From Byssothecium circinans (lineage: Eukaryota > Ascomycota > Dothideomycetes > Pleosporales > Massarinaceae), in contig ML977009.1 of the NCBI GenBank assembly GCA_010015675.1, positions 167,030-231,029 of the forward strand: 64,000 bases of DNA. The letters run 5' to 3'. Under the pieces are notes generated by a model. It searched no databases and had not been told where the DNA came from. It saw nothing but the letters and a program-made list of their open reading frames with translations. A program made the translations under genes and the position numbers. Below, in pieces: positions 20,059 to 31,863 of this stretch (position 1 is the stretch's first letter; the number at the start of each line of letters is the position of its first letter).

Positions 20059-23036
20059 ATGGATAAGAAACATGAGGATGTCGGCGGAGTCGCACAGATT
20101 GACAAGACGTCTGTGTTCCAGGAAGGTACGGGCAACATCTGCATTTCATAGCGGGGAGCTGTGAAAGAGGTTCATGGGATGCTGACATGGGACATGCAGC
20201 TCGAGTATTCAGCGCCAGTCCGATCTCGCCGCGGAAATGCAGAGTGGTATGTTTGCGCAATCGATACTGTGGAAAAGGGGAACCAAGCTGATCTTCGTGA
20301 CAGATCTTGACGAAGCTGGCTTTGCTGCTCTTTACGGGAGAGAGCTGGGGGAGGCAGGAGGCTACAACTCTGTTCTTTGGCATCTCGAAGCTCTTCCAGA
20401 ACAAGGATGCTGCTCTCCGTCAGATGGTCTATCTGGTCATCAAGGAGCTCGCTGGCTCCGCTGACGATGTCATCATGGTTACAGCTTCTATAATGAAGGA
20501 CACCTCGGTCGGAAGCGACGTCGTGTACCGCCCGAACGCTATCCGCGCCCTCTGCCGCGTCATTGATGCCTCTACCGTCCAGGCCATCGAGCGTCTCGTC
20601 AAGACATGCATAGTCGACAAGAACCCCTCCGTCTCCTCCGCCGCACTCGTTTCCTCATACCATCTGCTCCCAGTCGCAAAGGACGTGGTCCGAAGATGGC
20701 AGTCGGAAGCTTCAGAGGCAGCAGCCGGTAGCAAGTCCGGAGGTGGATTTTTGGGAGGGTTCGGAGGCAGCTCACACAATACATTGCAGGCGAGCACCAA
20801 CTACATGACACAGTACCACGCAATTGGATTGCTGTACCAGATGAGGTCGGGCGATCGCATGAGCTTGGTCAAGATGGTGCAGCAGTACTCGAAACCGGGA
20901 GAGGTCAAGAGCCCTGCTGCTACTGTCTTGCTGGTCAGGCTGGCTGCGAAGCTTGCGGAGGAGGATCCAAACTTGCGAAAGGTAAGTGCGTCTCATGTGT
21001 TGTCGAAGATCTACTAACAGACGATAGCCTATGATGCAACTGCTGGATGGCTGGTTGCGCCACAAAGCCGAAATGGTCAACTTCGAAGCAGCCAAGGCCA
21101 TTTGCGACATGCGCGACGTGAGCGATGCCGAGCTCGTTCAGGCCGTTCATGTCCTACAGCTTTTCCTAACTTCCCCTCGCGCTGTCACCAAGTTTGCCGC
21201 CTTGAGAATATTGTCCACCATGGCCTCGTTCAAGCCTGACGCCGTCCGTTCGTGCAACCAGGATATCGAATCGCTCATCACCAACTCCAACCGCAGCATC
21301 GCCACTTTCGCCATCACTACTCTCCTCAAGACGGGCAATGAGTCTTCGGTTGATAGACTAATGAAGCAGATCACTGGCTTCATGGCTGAGATCACTGACG
21401 AGTTCAAGGTTACTATTGTGGAGGCAGTGCGCACATTGGCTCTCAAGTTCAAGGCCAAGCAGTCCGGTTTCCTCTCCTTCCTCAGCGGCATACTGCGTGA
21501 TGAGGGTGGTTACGAATTCAAGCGCGCCGTTGTCGAAGCTATCATGGATCTTATTCGATTCGTACCAGAAGCCAAGGAGGATGCTCTTGCCACTCTTTGC
21601 GAGTTTATCGAGGACTGCGAGTTTACGAAACTTGCGGTGCGGATATTGTTCGTGCTCGGCCGGGAAGGACCATCGACTCCCCATCCTACAAAGTACATCC
21701 GTTACATCTACAACCGAGTGGTGCTTGAGAATGCCATCGTCCGAGCCGCTGCTACCTCCGCACTAGCCAAGTTTGGTGTTGGACAGAAGAACGCCGAAGT
21801 CAAGAAGTCTGTTCACGTCCTCCTCACCCGCTGCCTCGACGATGTCGATGACGAGGTGCGAGATCGCGCTGCTCTTAACCTTCGCCTCATGGAAACAGAG
21901 GACGAAGTTGCCATCAGCTTTGTCCGAAACGACTCCATGTACTCACTGCCCGTGCTTGAGCACCAGCTGGCCATGTACGTAAGCTCCGACTCACGGGACA
22001 CTTTCGAGAGCGCATTCGACATCTCAAAGGTGCCCAGCGTCTCTCGGGAGCAGGCGGATGCGGCGGACCTCACCAAGAAGACGCAGGATTCCACCCCCAC
22101 ACTCAAGGCCCCAAGTGCCAGCAAGGCGCCTGCCAAAACCGGCGCAGACGCAGCGGCTTCAGCAACGGCGGCGGCACAAAAGTACGCCGAGGAACTGCAA
22201 AAGATTCCCGAGCTTGCTGCACACGGCGCCGTACTCAAGTCGAGCTCTCCCGTCGAGCTCACCGAGCCCGAAACCGAATATGTCGTCACGGCCATTAAGC
22301 ACATTTTCAAGGACAACATTGTTTTGCAATATGACGTCAAGAACACGCTTCCGGATACTGTCCTCCTAAACGTTGAAATGGTCGTCACACCTGAAGAGGA
22401 TGAGGATGTGCAGCTCGAGGAAGAGTTTGTCATTCCCGCGCCACGACTAAACACGAACGAGCCCGGTACCATATACGTATCATTCAAGCGCCTAGAAACC
22501 GAGTCACAATTCATCGCTGTGTCATTTACGAACGTGCTCAAATTCACAAGCAAGGAGATCGACCCCAGTACCAACGAGCCGGAAGAGGGCGACGGGTACC
22601 CCGACGAATACCAGGTGGAGGACCTGGATCTCAATGGTGCAGACTACGTTGTTCCTGCTTATGCAGGCAGCTTCGACAACGTGTGGCAGCAGTCGAATAA
22701 CGATTCGGCGACCGAGACGCTGCAATTGAGCAACATCAAGAGCATAGCAGGTAAATTCAACCTGCTACTACTTGCCTACAATAGGCGTGCTAATATGAGA
22801 CAGACGCAACTGAACAACTCATCAAGACGCTCTCCCTCCAACCCCTTGAAGGCACAGACGTCGCGCTGTCAAACTCGACACATACGCTCAAGCTGTACGG
22901 CAAGACCATCACTGGCGGCAAGGTCGCGGGGATGGTGCGGATGGCGTACAGTGCGAAGACTGGTGTGACGATGAAGATTGAGGCGAGGAGTGAGGAGGAG
23001 GGCGTGGCGGCGCTGGTTGTGGGTAGTGTTGCGTAA
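20059..23036 (+). CDS. SEC21: Coatomer subunit gamma (COPI), 915 aa, five exons
   Basis: Exons 20059..20125, 20200..20246, 20304..20981, 21028..22750, 22804..23036 (2,748 nt; introns 74, 57, 46 and 53 nt). The two tiny first exons encode MDKKHEDVGGVAQIDKTSVF and RVFSASPISPRKCRV, followed by ILTKLALLLFTGE and GRQEATTLFFGISKLFQNKD, the hallmark N-terminus of gamma-COP. The N-terminal two thirds is an adaptin-like alpha-solenoid (HEAT-type helices to about residue 560). A linker of Ala, Lys and Thr (about 590-620) leads to the C-terminal appendage with PETEYVVTAIKHIF and NVLLNVEMVVTP-like strands, ending in an Ala/Val-rich tail. It is part of the COPI coat for Golgi-to-ER traffic. Length and order match the family. 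Confidence 0.97.
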
Positions 23037-23500
23037 TCTGTGGGTTTTGTGGGGATGTGGAGGGATGGAGATGGATTACCATGAGTGATGGAATTAGGAC
23101 ATGAGTGGCTGGCGGTTTCAATAGATGTTTCTGGTGGCTGGGGGCTTTGTCTGTTGATGCATGGACGGACTGAGCTGGGGCGTGCTGGCTGGCTGAATCG
23201 GGTTGGGCTGGGCTGGGATGGGGTAGATAGAGAGTAGGCTTTAAAAGGAATGATGTATTTTAAATTCACATCTAGTCTGGCATGGTGTAGAAGAACGGAA
23301 GGTGGTTGAATGCCTCTGAGATTTTCATGTATTGGTATCATGTAGAGCATGAGACCACAAAGCAATCCTACCTGACTGAGCCTCCCTACACATAAGTACA
23401 TACTACCCACTACCTCAACTCCTGGTTGTTGGTTGTTGGTCAGGTATACACCCCTCCCCCTTCCCCACCCACCGCCCTCTCCTCTCCTCTACATCTACAT
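23037..23500. other. Intergenic region between convergent genes
   Basis: About 460 bases. 3' flanks of coatomer gamma and of the small Gly-rich membrane protein, with repeated GGGCTGG/GGGATGG phrases around 23180-23225. No gene seen. Confidence 0.5.
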
Positions 23501-24130
23501 CTACATCATACAAGCCCCACAAGCCGCACTACCCCCCATCCTCAACGGCGCCCTACTATCCGTCGCCTGCGGCAGCCGTCCCACACCCCTTCCCCCACTC
23601 CCCGCATTCCCTCGGGTTCCGCTGCCGGGCCCGTGGTTCCCCCGCCCGTGCATGCGTCCCTGGTAGCTGTCGCGCGGCGGGGGCGGGTTCGCGGGGCGAC
23701 TGTGGATGGTGGCGTGGGAGGAGGGGGCGCGGTAGGGGGAGGCGAGCGCGGCGGACCAGGTGTCGAGGGAGAAGAGGGTGGTTAGGTAGAGGGCGAGGAA
23801 TGTTAGGAGTGTGGAGGGGAGGGCGGCGGTGGGTGGGGTTGTTGAGGGTGTGGAGGTGGGTACGGGGGTGGATGTGGTTGAGGGTATGGGCTTTTTGGGA
23901 GGGGACGAGGAGGTGTTGGAGGTGCTGGAGGTGGGGGCTCTGGAGAGGGTTAGTTTGGACTTGGGGTGTGAGTCTGTGAGAGGGGGGTGGATGGGCTGGG
24001 GGGAAGTGCGAGGTGACTGTGTTGGGTTGGGGGTACAGGGTGAGGATGCCGTTGTTGTTGTAGTTCCGGGGTTGTGGGTTGTTTGTGATGTGATGCGTGC
24101 ATGGGCGTGGACTTACTTGTCGACCGACAT
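23501..24130 (-). CDS. Small single-pass membrane protein with Gly-rich tail, 150 aa
   Basis: Minus-strand exons 24130..24117 and 23939..23501, with a 177-nt intron (donor GTAAGT, CTAAC branch site 12 bases before acceptor CAG); 453 nt in frame. Residues 1-5 (MSVDK) come mainly from the 14-nt first exon. A Ser/Thr/Pro-rich stretch (6-45) leads to one hydrophobic segment STLLTFLALYLTTLFSLDTW (about 47-66), then YRAPSSH and a Gly/Arg/Asn-rich tail ending CGACMM. The order short N-terminus, one TM, and Gly/Pro/Arg-rich tail with terminal Cys residues loosely resembles SelK/SelG-type ER proteins, but the similarity is compositional and I would not assign it. The tiny first exon makes the model tentative; the alternative acceptors tested give stops or lose the TM frame. 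Confidence 0.55.
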
Positions 24131-24446
24131 GGTGGGTTGATGTGCGTGGGGGGCGCTTCTTTTCGCGGACTGGAATAGATTGTAGAGACCGGAGGAAGGA
24201 GATGTGCGATAGAGCGCGGAGCAGTGAGGTAAGATGTCGAATGGTAGCCTTATGGATGACTGTCCAGTCGCAACATTGAAGGGTTCGCGCTAGCCAAACA
24301 CGCTAGACTAGTGGACGGGGACGCTGAGACCAAGTTCTACGCTTTGTCGTGAATTTTTTGAAACTGTACAACAAACAACCAACGTCTATTTGCCTTTCCC
24401 ATTCCTTTGCTCCAGGTTTCCTTTCCCCTTTCCCCTCCTACTCTGG

Positions 24447-25977
24447 ATGATGGCACTGCCAGATCTTACCATGCGGACGCGGAATAAGAAGCGCAAGAGC
24501 GCGCCTGAAGAAGAGCAGGAGAACGCGGTCAAGGCGAAGAAGCGACGCGGTGACGATGATGATGATGAGCGTGACGAGGCAAATGAAGATGGAGATGCGG
24601 TTGGTGATGGGAATGAAATGGACACCTCGAAACCTTCTGCGTTGTTTAAGCCGAGGATGGGGAGGGATTGGACGCTGAGTATGGCGGTGCCGGGGAGTAT
24701 TATTGCGAAGTAAGTCTGGGAAGTCGCGTTCTAGTGCACGACCATGTGCCATGGAGTCAACCACGCATTATCGAGTCCATGACGTTGAGGATGTTGCCAG
24801 ATTTTGACAGGAGAATGGATTGGCGCCTTCTGTGTTTCTTGAATCTACTGAACGAGACATGCTGACACCTCCCAGCGTAGCCAAACCAAACATGAAGACC
24901 ATACTAATAGGCCGCATCGCACGCGCCGCGGCCGTCTTCTGCGTCGACGAAATCGTAATATTCGACGACGACGCAGCAAACATCCCAAACTACATCAGCA
25001 CTCATTACCGCAAGAGCAAAAACAAGAACAAGAAGAAGACCAAGGCGGAAATCCTCGACTCCATTAGCGAAGAGGACCAGCTCTTCCAAAACCCCGATCA
25101 GTTCCTCTACCATGTTCTCAGCTACGCAGAGTGTCCGCCGCATCTAAGGAGGGACGACATAGATCCCAGTCTCAGCTTGTTTCCTTACCATCAAAATCTG
25201 AACTGGGCGGGGCTACTTCCCAGTCTAGATATGCCGCATCATTTGAAGAGTTATGAGTGGTGTCAGTATCGCGAGGGTGTGGCGATGGGACCTTCCAAAC
25301 CTACAGCTCGTGGAGCGAGGGCGTCTCCAAGATCGAAGGGCAAAGGGAAAGCAAAAGACGAGACGATGTGGACGTATATCAAATGCGGATTACCGTTCCC
25401 CGTCAAGATCGCCGCTGAAATCCCGCCCGCAATGCGCGTCACCCTCAAGTTCAAGAACGCAGAACAGCCGCCCTCGTGGCCGCACCTTAGCGAGGAGGAA
25501 TGCGACGAGTTGGAAGTCGAAGCCGTTTCGCCCACCGCTCCGCGCGAGGAAGAAGGGTACTACTGGGGCTTCAACATCCGTCGCGCGACCTCCATCTCCG
25601 ACGTCTTCACCTCCTCCGAATTCGAAGAAGGCTACGACGTCTCCATCGGAACCTCCGAACGCGGCGTCCCGCTCAACTCCGTACTCCCAGAGGACGTCGT
25701 CCCCCGGAACGCCACAAAAGACAGCAGCGTCAAACGCCTCCCCGAGCGGTTCAAGCACCTCCTCATCGTCTTCGGCGGCGTTGCGGGGCTGGAGCCGGCA
25801 GTTGCTACGGATCCAGAATTGGAGGGCAAGCTGAGCAAGGAGACTGCGAGTGAGCTGTTTGATGCTTGGGTTAATTTGGTGCAGGGCCAGGGGAGTCGGA
25901 CGATTAGGACGGAGGAGGCGGTCGAGTTTGGGTTGTTTGGGATTAAGGGGTATGTGGATTCTATGTTTGATGGGTGA
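24447..25977 (+). CDS. SPOUT-fold RNA methyltransferase, C9orf114/SPOUT1 family, 454 aa
   Basis: Exons 24447..24709 and 24876..25977; the intron of 166 nt starts GTAAGT and ends CCTCCCAG after a CTGAC branch site (1,365 nt). The Lys/Arg and Asp/Glu-rich N-terminus (about 10-60, RTRNKKRKS and KAKKRRGDDDDDERDE) looks nuclear or nucleolar. The core begins WTLSMAVPGSI, crosses the exon join, and continues MKTILIGRIARAAAVFCVDEIVIFDD, the first strand-helix of the DUF171/SPOUT domain. Later phrases are FLYHVLSYAECPPHLRRDDID, LLPSLDMPHHLKSYEWCQYREG and YYWGFNIRRATSISDVF; the C-terminal LLIVFGGVAGLE and QGSRTIRTEEAV are consistent with the SAM-binding trefoil knot. Human SPOUT1 is associated with RNA methylation and mitotic functions; the substrate here is unknown. 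ATGs at 24447, 24450 and 24471 are all in frame, and the first is chosen. Confidence 0.9.
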
Positions 25978-26129
25978 GTGAGCGACGTATGGTGGGGATG
26001 GATGTGTGTGTTATTTGTGTATGTTCATTGAGGAGTGGTAATGAGGGTGTGCATGCGATGTTCTGAGTCGATAATGCAGTATTCCTAAATCGATATAAAC
26101 GGCTTCAATCCGACTTAAATCCGACTTAC

Positions 26130-26137
26130 TCCACGGA
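26130..26137. promoter_or_regulatory. TCCACGGA element (PDRE-like), distal copy
   Basis: Exact TCCACGGA, the reverse complement of TCCGTGGA, a pleiotropic drug response element variant of the yeast Pdr1/Pdr3 system. It lies 387 bases upstream of a drug-transporter ATG. An everted CGG-type site would suit any Zn2Cys6 regulator. Function is inference. Confidence 0.35.
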
Positions 26138-26331
26138 AAATTAATACGCAGACATAGGTAATTGTTCACCGAAGGGTGGAGGTGCGGCTTCCCTTTATGT
26201 TTTCTACCGTATGTTGAAAGGAGGCTGCAGTTCAGATTTAGATGTGCGCTCTTTCCGAATGGAAATAAGGATCAGTACGTAATGAAGGCTCCGCCCAGAC
26301 TTCAATTTTCTCTCTTGGTGTTTATCTTACA

Positions 26332-26339
26332 TCCACGGA
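26332..26339. promoter_or_regulatory. TCCACGGA element (PDRE-like), proximal copy
   Basis: Second exact TCCACGGA in the same orientation as the distal copy, 185 bases upstream of the ATG at 26517. Confidence 0.35.
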
Positions 26340-26516
26340 ACGGTGGTCGAGCACCGATACGCATCTTTTTGTGCATTACTTCTTCGGATCTATATCCCTT
26401 TGCCTAGTTTTGCCTGTGCATTATTTCTCTTTCGATCAAACCCGCTCGTGGTCTCTTCTTCTCCTGCCCTACGCACGCTTCTTCCTATTTTTTGATCCAC
26501 TACCTGCACTCACGTC

Positions 26517-28389
26517 ATGGCAGACCCAGGACAGACTCATACGCCCACGTCGATGCGAACGCGCTTACACTTACGGCCACGGCCGAACGGTCACTCTAGT
26601 AGTTCCAGACTACATCGCATTCTTCCGAGTCAATTCCCTGACGATCAATCGGTGTACGATCAACTAGGGGAGGGACTGTATGTCGGTGCGCATGCGGCGA
26701 CATTGTATAAGGCAGAGACGAAGAGACAGGGAGCGGAGGTGACGCCACGGCTGGATAGTGTACACTCCAGCCCATCTGAAGGCGATGGGCTAGGGAAGTC
26801 TCGAGATGGGACGTTAGATGGAGAAGGAGAGGTGAAGGTGACGACAAAAGAGAATCGGGCAGGTCATCTCGATGGACGCGATATCAAAGCTCAAAAGTCG
26901 GAAGTGGAGGATATCAAATCTTCTCTGCATATCAAGAATCATGATCTTGTAGGTCTCTGGGGGATTGAGCTATTGAAGACATACTGACGTGGACAAGGTG
27001 ACTTGGGATGGTCCCGACGACCCCAAGAACCCGAAAAATTGGTCCATGAGACGAAAATGGGCAGCAACAGTAATCGTATCAGCCTTCGCATTCATGGCGC
27101 CCGCCTCAGCGTCCATGATCTCACCGGCCCTCAATTCCATCAAGAAAGACTTCAACATCAAGGAACACGTCTTGGCTTCGCTCACATTGTCTATCTTCGT
27201 TTTGGCATATGCTTTCGGTCCACTCCTCTTCGGGCCTCTCAGCGAAATCTACGGTCGTGTTCGAGTTCTACAGCTAGCAAACTTGTTCTTCCTCGCATGG
27301 AACCTTGGATGTGGCTTCGCCCAGAACTCCGGACAACTGATGGCATTCCGCTTCATGAGTGGTCTAGGTGGCTCGGCACCCTTGTCCATTGGTGGAGGTG
27401 TACTCAGTGATTGCTTTGGTGCAGAGCAACGCGGTCGAGCTGTGTCCATATACTCTTTCGGTCCCCTCCTCGGACCGGCCATTGGACCTATAGCCGGCGG
27501 ATATATCGCGGAATACACAACCTGGCGCTGGTGTTTCTGGTCGACATCCATCTTCACGGTCGTCGTACAATGTCTCGGTTTCTTCTTCCTGCAAGAAACG
27601 TACGCGCCCAAGCTACTCGCCTGGAAGCGTGATAAACTGCGTAAAGAAACAGGCAACATGAACCTCCACACTGAGTACGACAGCCCCGACAGGACACTAC
27701 TCACTGCGCTCCGATTCGCCATGAAGCGTCCCTTCATTCTCCTTGCAACCCAACCCATCGTTCAAGTCCTGGCCTGTTACATGGCCTATCTACATGGACT
27801 CATGTTCCTCATGCTCGCGACCTTTCCCAAGCTCTGGAAGACCGTCTACGCTGAAAGAGTCAGCATTGGCTCCCTAAACTTCATCTCCATGGGCCTAGGC
27901 TATCTCATCGGCACGCAGATCTGTGCTCCACTCAACGACGCCATCTATAGACGGCTCAAAAAGAAGAACAACAACATTGGTGTCCCCGAATTCCGCGTTC
28001 CCATCATGATCCCCGCTTCGCTGCTCGCTCCCGTCGGCCTCTTCTGGTACGGATGGAGTGCGCAAGCACACCTCCACTGGATCATGCCCAATATCGGAGC
28101 CACAATCTTCTGCGCTGGAACAATCGTAGGCATCCAGTGTATCCAGATCTATCTGGTCGACAGCTACACAGTGTACGCTGCCAGTGCTATTGCGGCGGCC
28201 ACAGTACTGAGAAGTCTGGCTCAATTTGGGTTTCCGCTTTTCGCAGAGGCGATGTTTGATGCGCTGCACTACGGGTGGGGGAATAGTTTGCTTGGATTCG
28301 TGGCGATGGGATTGGGTGTTCCGGCGCCGTTCTTGCTGTGGAAGTTTGGGGCCAGGCTGAGGGGGAAAAGTCAGTTTGCTGCGGGCTAG
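26517..28389 (+). CDS. MFS transporter, DHA1 drug:H+ antiporter type, 607 aa
   Basis: Exons 26517..26948 and 26998..28389, 49-nt intron (donor GTAGGT). A long hydrophilic N-terminus (about 140 residues, cytosolic) leads into VTWDGPDDPKNPKNWS, the fungal DHA1 signature just before TM1. Twelve membrane segments follow. The motif-A region between TM2 and TM3 reads GPLSEIYGRVRVL. Motif-C-like glycines occur in SFGPLLGPAIGPIAGGYI, followed by WRWCFW. The central loop is between FLQETYAPKLL and the second half beginning near FILLATQPIVQVL. The C-terminus is short and basic. This family exports drugs, toxins, polyamines and secondary metabolites; no biosynthetic cluster is adjacent, so the substrate is open. 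The promoter has two PDRE-like sites. Confidence 0.93.
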
Positions 28390-28791
28390 ATTGGCGGATG
28401 GAGTCGGTGGTACATTTTTTTCAAGTCAAAAGTTTTGTATGGCGTTTCATGGGTTGAGTTCTTGTCTTCGTTGGTCGGTAAAAAGTTTGGGGTTTTCGTC
28501 TGGTGCATTTCTGCGGCCAATTCAACCCCAAATTCCAAAGGCGTTAGGATACCATGTTCTGTGCTCTGTCGAAAGCATGGGCCTTTCGATAGTTTTTGAT
28601 TCTGTTCAATCCACCTTATACCTGTTGTTGAAGTCGTGATGTCTCTTCACGCATTCAATCATGCCATGCGGTCATTCGATGGTCCAAGCGCCTGAAGCTC
28701 TGTCATCGCATCTCGAAAAGTCTCCAGACCGCATTACCACTATCACCCACACCTCAAACCGAACACGTGTGTGCCAAAAACTGCAATTGAG
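28390..28791. other. Intergenic region
   Basis: About 400 bases between the MFS gene and SCO1 with no gene or repeat seen. It contains an in-frame upstream extension of SCO1 starting only with GTG, which was not used as a start. Confidence 0.5.
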
Positions 28792-30048
28792 ATGTCCAAT
28801 TGCATCGCCGGGGTTTCGAAAGCCCTCAGAGCGGCACCCGCTGCGCTGCGCGTCCCCGTACAACCTTCCACCGCTCGCCGAACCTTCGCTTCGTGCCAGA
28901 GCTCGAATGTATCAACCACGTTACGAACGATAGCGGCGAGGGAAACGGCATGTAGGGCAGAGGGAAATACAATGGGGCTTGGTGGGGGAAGGAGAGAGAT
29001 GTGTGGTGTAAAGATGCAACAAGGACAGAGCAGGACTTTTTCGAGCTCGATGCCGCGGTATAAACTCAAGACTATCGAGCAGATCCGCACGAGGAATAAG
29101 AATGGGGTATGCAACTTTTATGATTCTACGCATCTATGTCATGTCGATGAAATTGCCATCACACGGAAGGGGGATCAAGAGAGCATGAATGAATGCTGAC
29201 GAGACTGCAAACAGCCCTTCAACCTCACAGCCGCTGTCCTCTTCGTCGGCGCCGCCGGTGGTTTGTGGATATACTTCACCAAGGAGAAAGAGCGTATGGC
29301 GAGGAAGAGGATAGCGGAGCAGACGAAAGGCGTGGGGAAGCCGAAGGTTGGCGGACCGTTTGATCTTGTGGATCACAATGGAAAGAAGTTTACACATGAG
29401 GATTTGCTGGGGAAGTATTCGCTGGTACGTCATTTCCACGGACAATACTAACCAACAGAACAACAAGTGAAATGCCGATGTTGAATAGAGAAGATATGCT
29501 CACGACTATCACGTTGGATACAGGTCTACTTCGGCTTCACCCACTGCCCCGACATCTGCCCCGACGAACTCGACAAAATGGCCCTCATGTATGAAAAAGT
29601 GCGCGAGACATGCGGCGCCGACGTCCTCGTCCCCATAATGATCACCTGCGACCCCGCGCGCGACAACCCCGCCGTCCTCAAGGAATACCTCAAGGAATTC
29701 CATCCTGATATCGTGGGCTTGACCGGCACGTATGACAACATCAAGCAGACGTGTAAGGAATATAGGGTGTATTTCAGTACACCGTCGCATGTCAAGCCCG
29801 GACAGGATTATTTGGTTGATCATAGTATTTACTTTTATCTCATGGGTATGTTGGTCCTGCGCGTGTGTTTGTGGGATGGGATGGGATGGAATGGTTTAGA
29901 TGATTTACTGACTTGGGAAATAGATCCTGAAGGCGATTTCGTCGAGGCGATTGGGAGGAATTTCACGGCGGATCAGGCTGCGAAGGTTATTTCTGACCAT
30001 ATCAAGGACTGGGATAAGCCGTTGAAGAAGCAGGAGCGGTGGGCGTGA
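28792..30048 (+). CDS. SCO1: SCO1-type mitochondrial copper chaperone for cytochrome oxidase, 323 aa
   Basis: Exons 28792..29106, 29215..29424, 29524..29845, 29924..30048 (972 nt; introns 108, 99 and 78 nt). The N-terminus is rich in Arg, Ala and Ser without a long acidic run, fitting a mitochondrial presequence (about 70-85 residues). A single membrane segment, LTAAVLFVGAAGGLWIYF (about 109-126), tethers it in the inner membrane. The thioredoxin-like domain has the copper-binding Cys183-Pro-Asp-Ile-Cys187 and the partner His275 in DYLVDHSIYFYLM. It also has VGGPFDLVDHNGKKFTHEDL and GLTGTYDNIKQTCKEYRVYF. It delivers copper to the CuA site of Cox2 in the intermembrane space. ATG at 28792 is the first in frame. 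All three copper ligands are intact. Confidence 0.96.
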
Positions 30049-31863
30049 GCGATGGGGCGATGAAATGTACGATGATTGTACGAACGTTGTGCCTCAAGGG
30101 ATCCCCGCACCTCAATCAAGGGCTATAACATATCACTTGCGCTCCTTCCTCTCCGACGACGATCAGTAGGAAGCTTCGAGGAGGTGGATGAAGGCTTGTA
30201 TATGTACATGTACAGATAACTGTGTTGGACTGTAGATTAGTGTGACCATACATCTTTACATCACTCCTCTCCTCTCCTCTCTGTTATTTACTCAACGATC
30301 TTTACTGAGTCGGGATGTCGTTCTTTGCGCCTACCTTGTACGAATACGATATGGGATGTTCGCGGGAATAACTGGGATTGAGAAAGCGAGGCTCTCTTGC
30401 GCATGGCACCTGGGACGGCTCGGCTGAACAGCCTTGCGAAGCGAAGCCTGTGATCTGATATTTATTCATAAGGATACTGGGGGCGAGAGAGCGTGTGAAC
30501 TCGCCCTAACTACGAACGAATCACTGTAGATATCTAACCAACTAGCGCAGTTACGGTACGCCTCAGGGACCGATCGATCCCACGCCATCCAACGTGCTGT
30601 ACACTAGACATGCCACGATCCTGATGTTACCTTCACACGTGCTTCAGCCTATTGATAACTAACTGCGTGAGTGTGAGGGTCTTATTTTTAAATTCCATCC
30701 TTTTACCTTTGAACTTGGGAGTTTGAATACTGGTTCTGGGTCTTCCCGATGCCCCAACCTTAGCAGGGGAGGGGAAATTTAAGAGAAGAGGGTACGTTAA
30801 AGGACACGTGGAAACGGTTAACGTTTAACGGATCTCGGGAACTGGTTTGGAATTCGAGTTGACATGAGGGGTTGCATGTGTTCGATAATAATACTAGTAC
30901 AACGTGGCACGGCACATGCGTGCCTGTGTGGCTTGAGATAAGCTCAGGTGTTAGGCGAGGGCCGAACAGGGAGGTGCTTGAGCTTGATTTATTTAGTGCG
31001 GCGGAGAGTGGAGAAGGGCGCGAGGGTGGGGTGAGTGGGGACTTGGGAGAAACGAGCATGTGGGTAGGCTGAGTGAGAGATACCTTCTCACTTGTGAACT
31101 TTGTGACTTTGTGCGTGAGTGGGCAAACTCGCGCGAGTATTGCTTGAACAAACGGCCTTTTACCTAGATACGATGGAGGATAGCGAAAGGGACGTGGAGT
31201 TCCAGCAATTGAAGAGGCGCTTCTAAGTATGATTGATAGATACGCCCCCTCGGTAATAAATAAAATAAGCCTTGGGAACTGCCCATCTGCCCTCTTACCG
31301 CACTGAGGCGTAGCGGTATCTTCTGCCAACCAATCCACGAGGCACTGCTGGAGCGTGGTAGGTCACGGGAGGCGCCACAGACCTGAAGCTTCTTTTCGCG
31401 AAGAGAATGCCCGTTATAGTTGGAAGCCCCGAGCATTGAACCACAATGCTGATGCTGACTTGCTTCCCGCCTGCCGGGTTCCCTCCGAACCGCTGCATTG
31501 GATTGCATTTGGGTGGTTGGTTGTTTAGCACGTGAGTGTGGGACGCCCTGCCGCAGCCTCGCGATATGAGAATGCGGAGGCGAGACGTCTTGGGGGGTGC
31601 AATATAATTATGCTATATGAAGAGCGTTGGCATGGGCATTTGGTATTGGCATTGGCAGCACTCCACTCCCTCTCTCTTCCTTCTTTGACCACAACTCACA
31701 GCATCAATGCCATGTCGTTGGGGGGCAAACGACAATCTCCCTCCAGACTATCTTGAACGCGCAGCCATCTCCGGCGACGAAGGCTAGGGCCTCGCTGCGG
31801 GACGCTGATGACCTGCCTTTTCCGGCTGCTACAGCGTCTAGCGAGCGATGGTCCGATGCAGCC
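30049..31863. other. Intergenic region, left of the MITE-like element
   Basis: About 1.8 kb with no supported gene. A 192-codon minus-strand frame (31338-30760) lacks an ATG start and conserved motifs and has the composition of noncoding DNA. No tRNA or repeat recognised. Confidence 0.5.

Larger units (their letters stand above)
25978..26516. other. Intergenic region and promoter of the MFS transporter
   Basis: About 540 bases. Contains an 11-bp tandem duplication (AATCCGACTTA twice, about 26107-26128) and the two TCCACGGA sites listed separately. No gene. Confidence 0.5.

Noticed and set aside
30760..31338. 192-codon minus-strand frame between SCO1 and the MITE-like element
   Set aside because: No ATG at the start, no motif, no splice partners, composition like random DNA.
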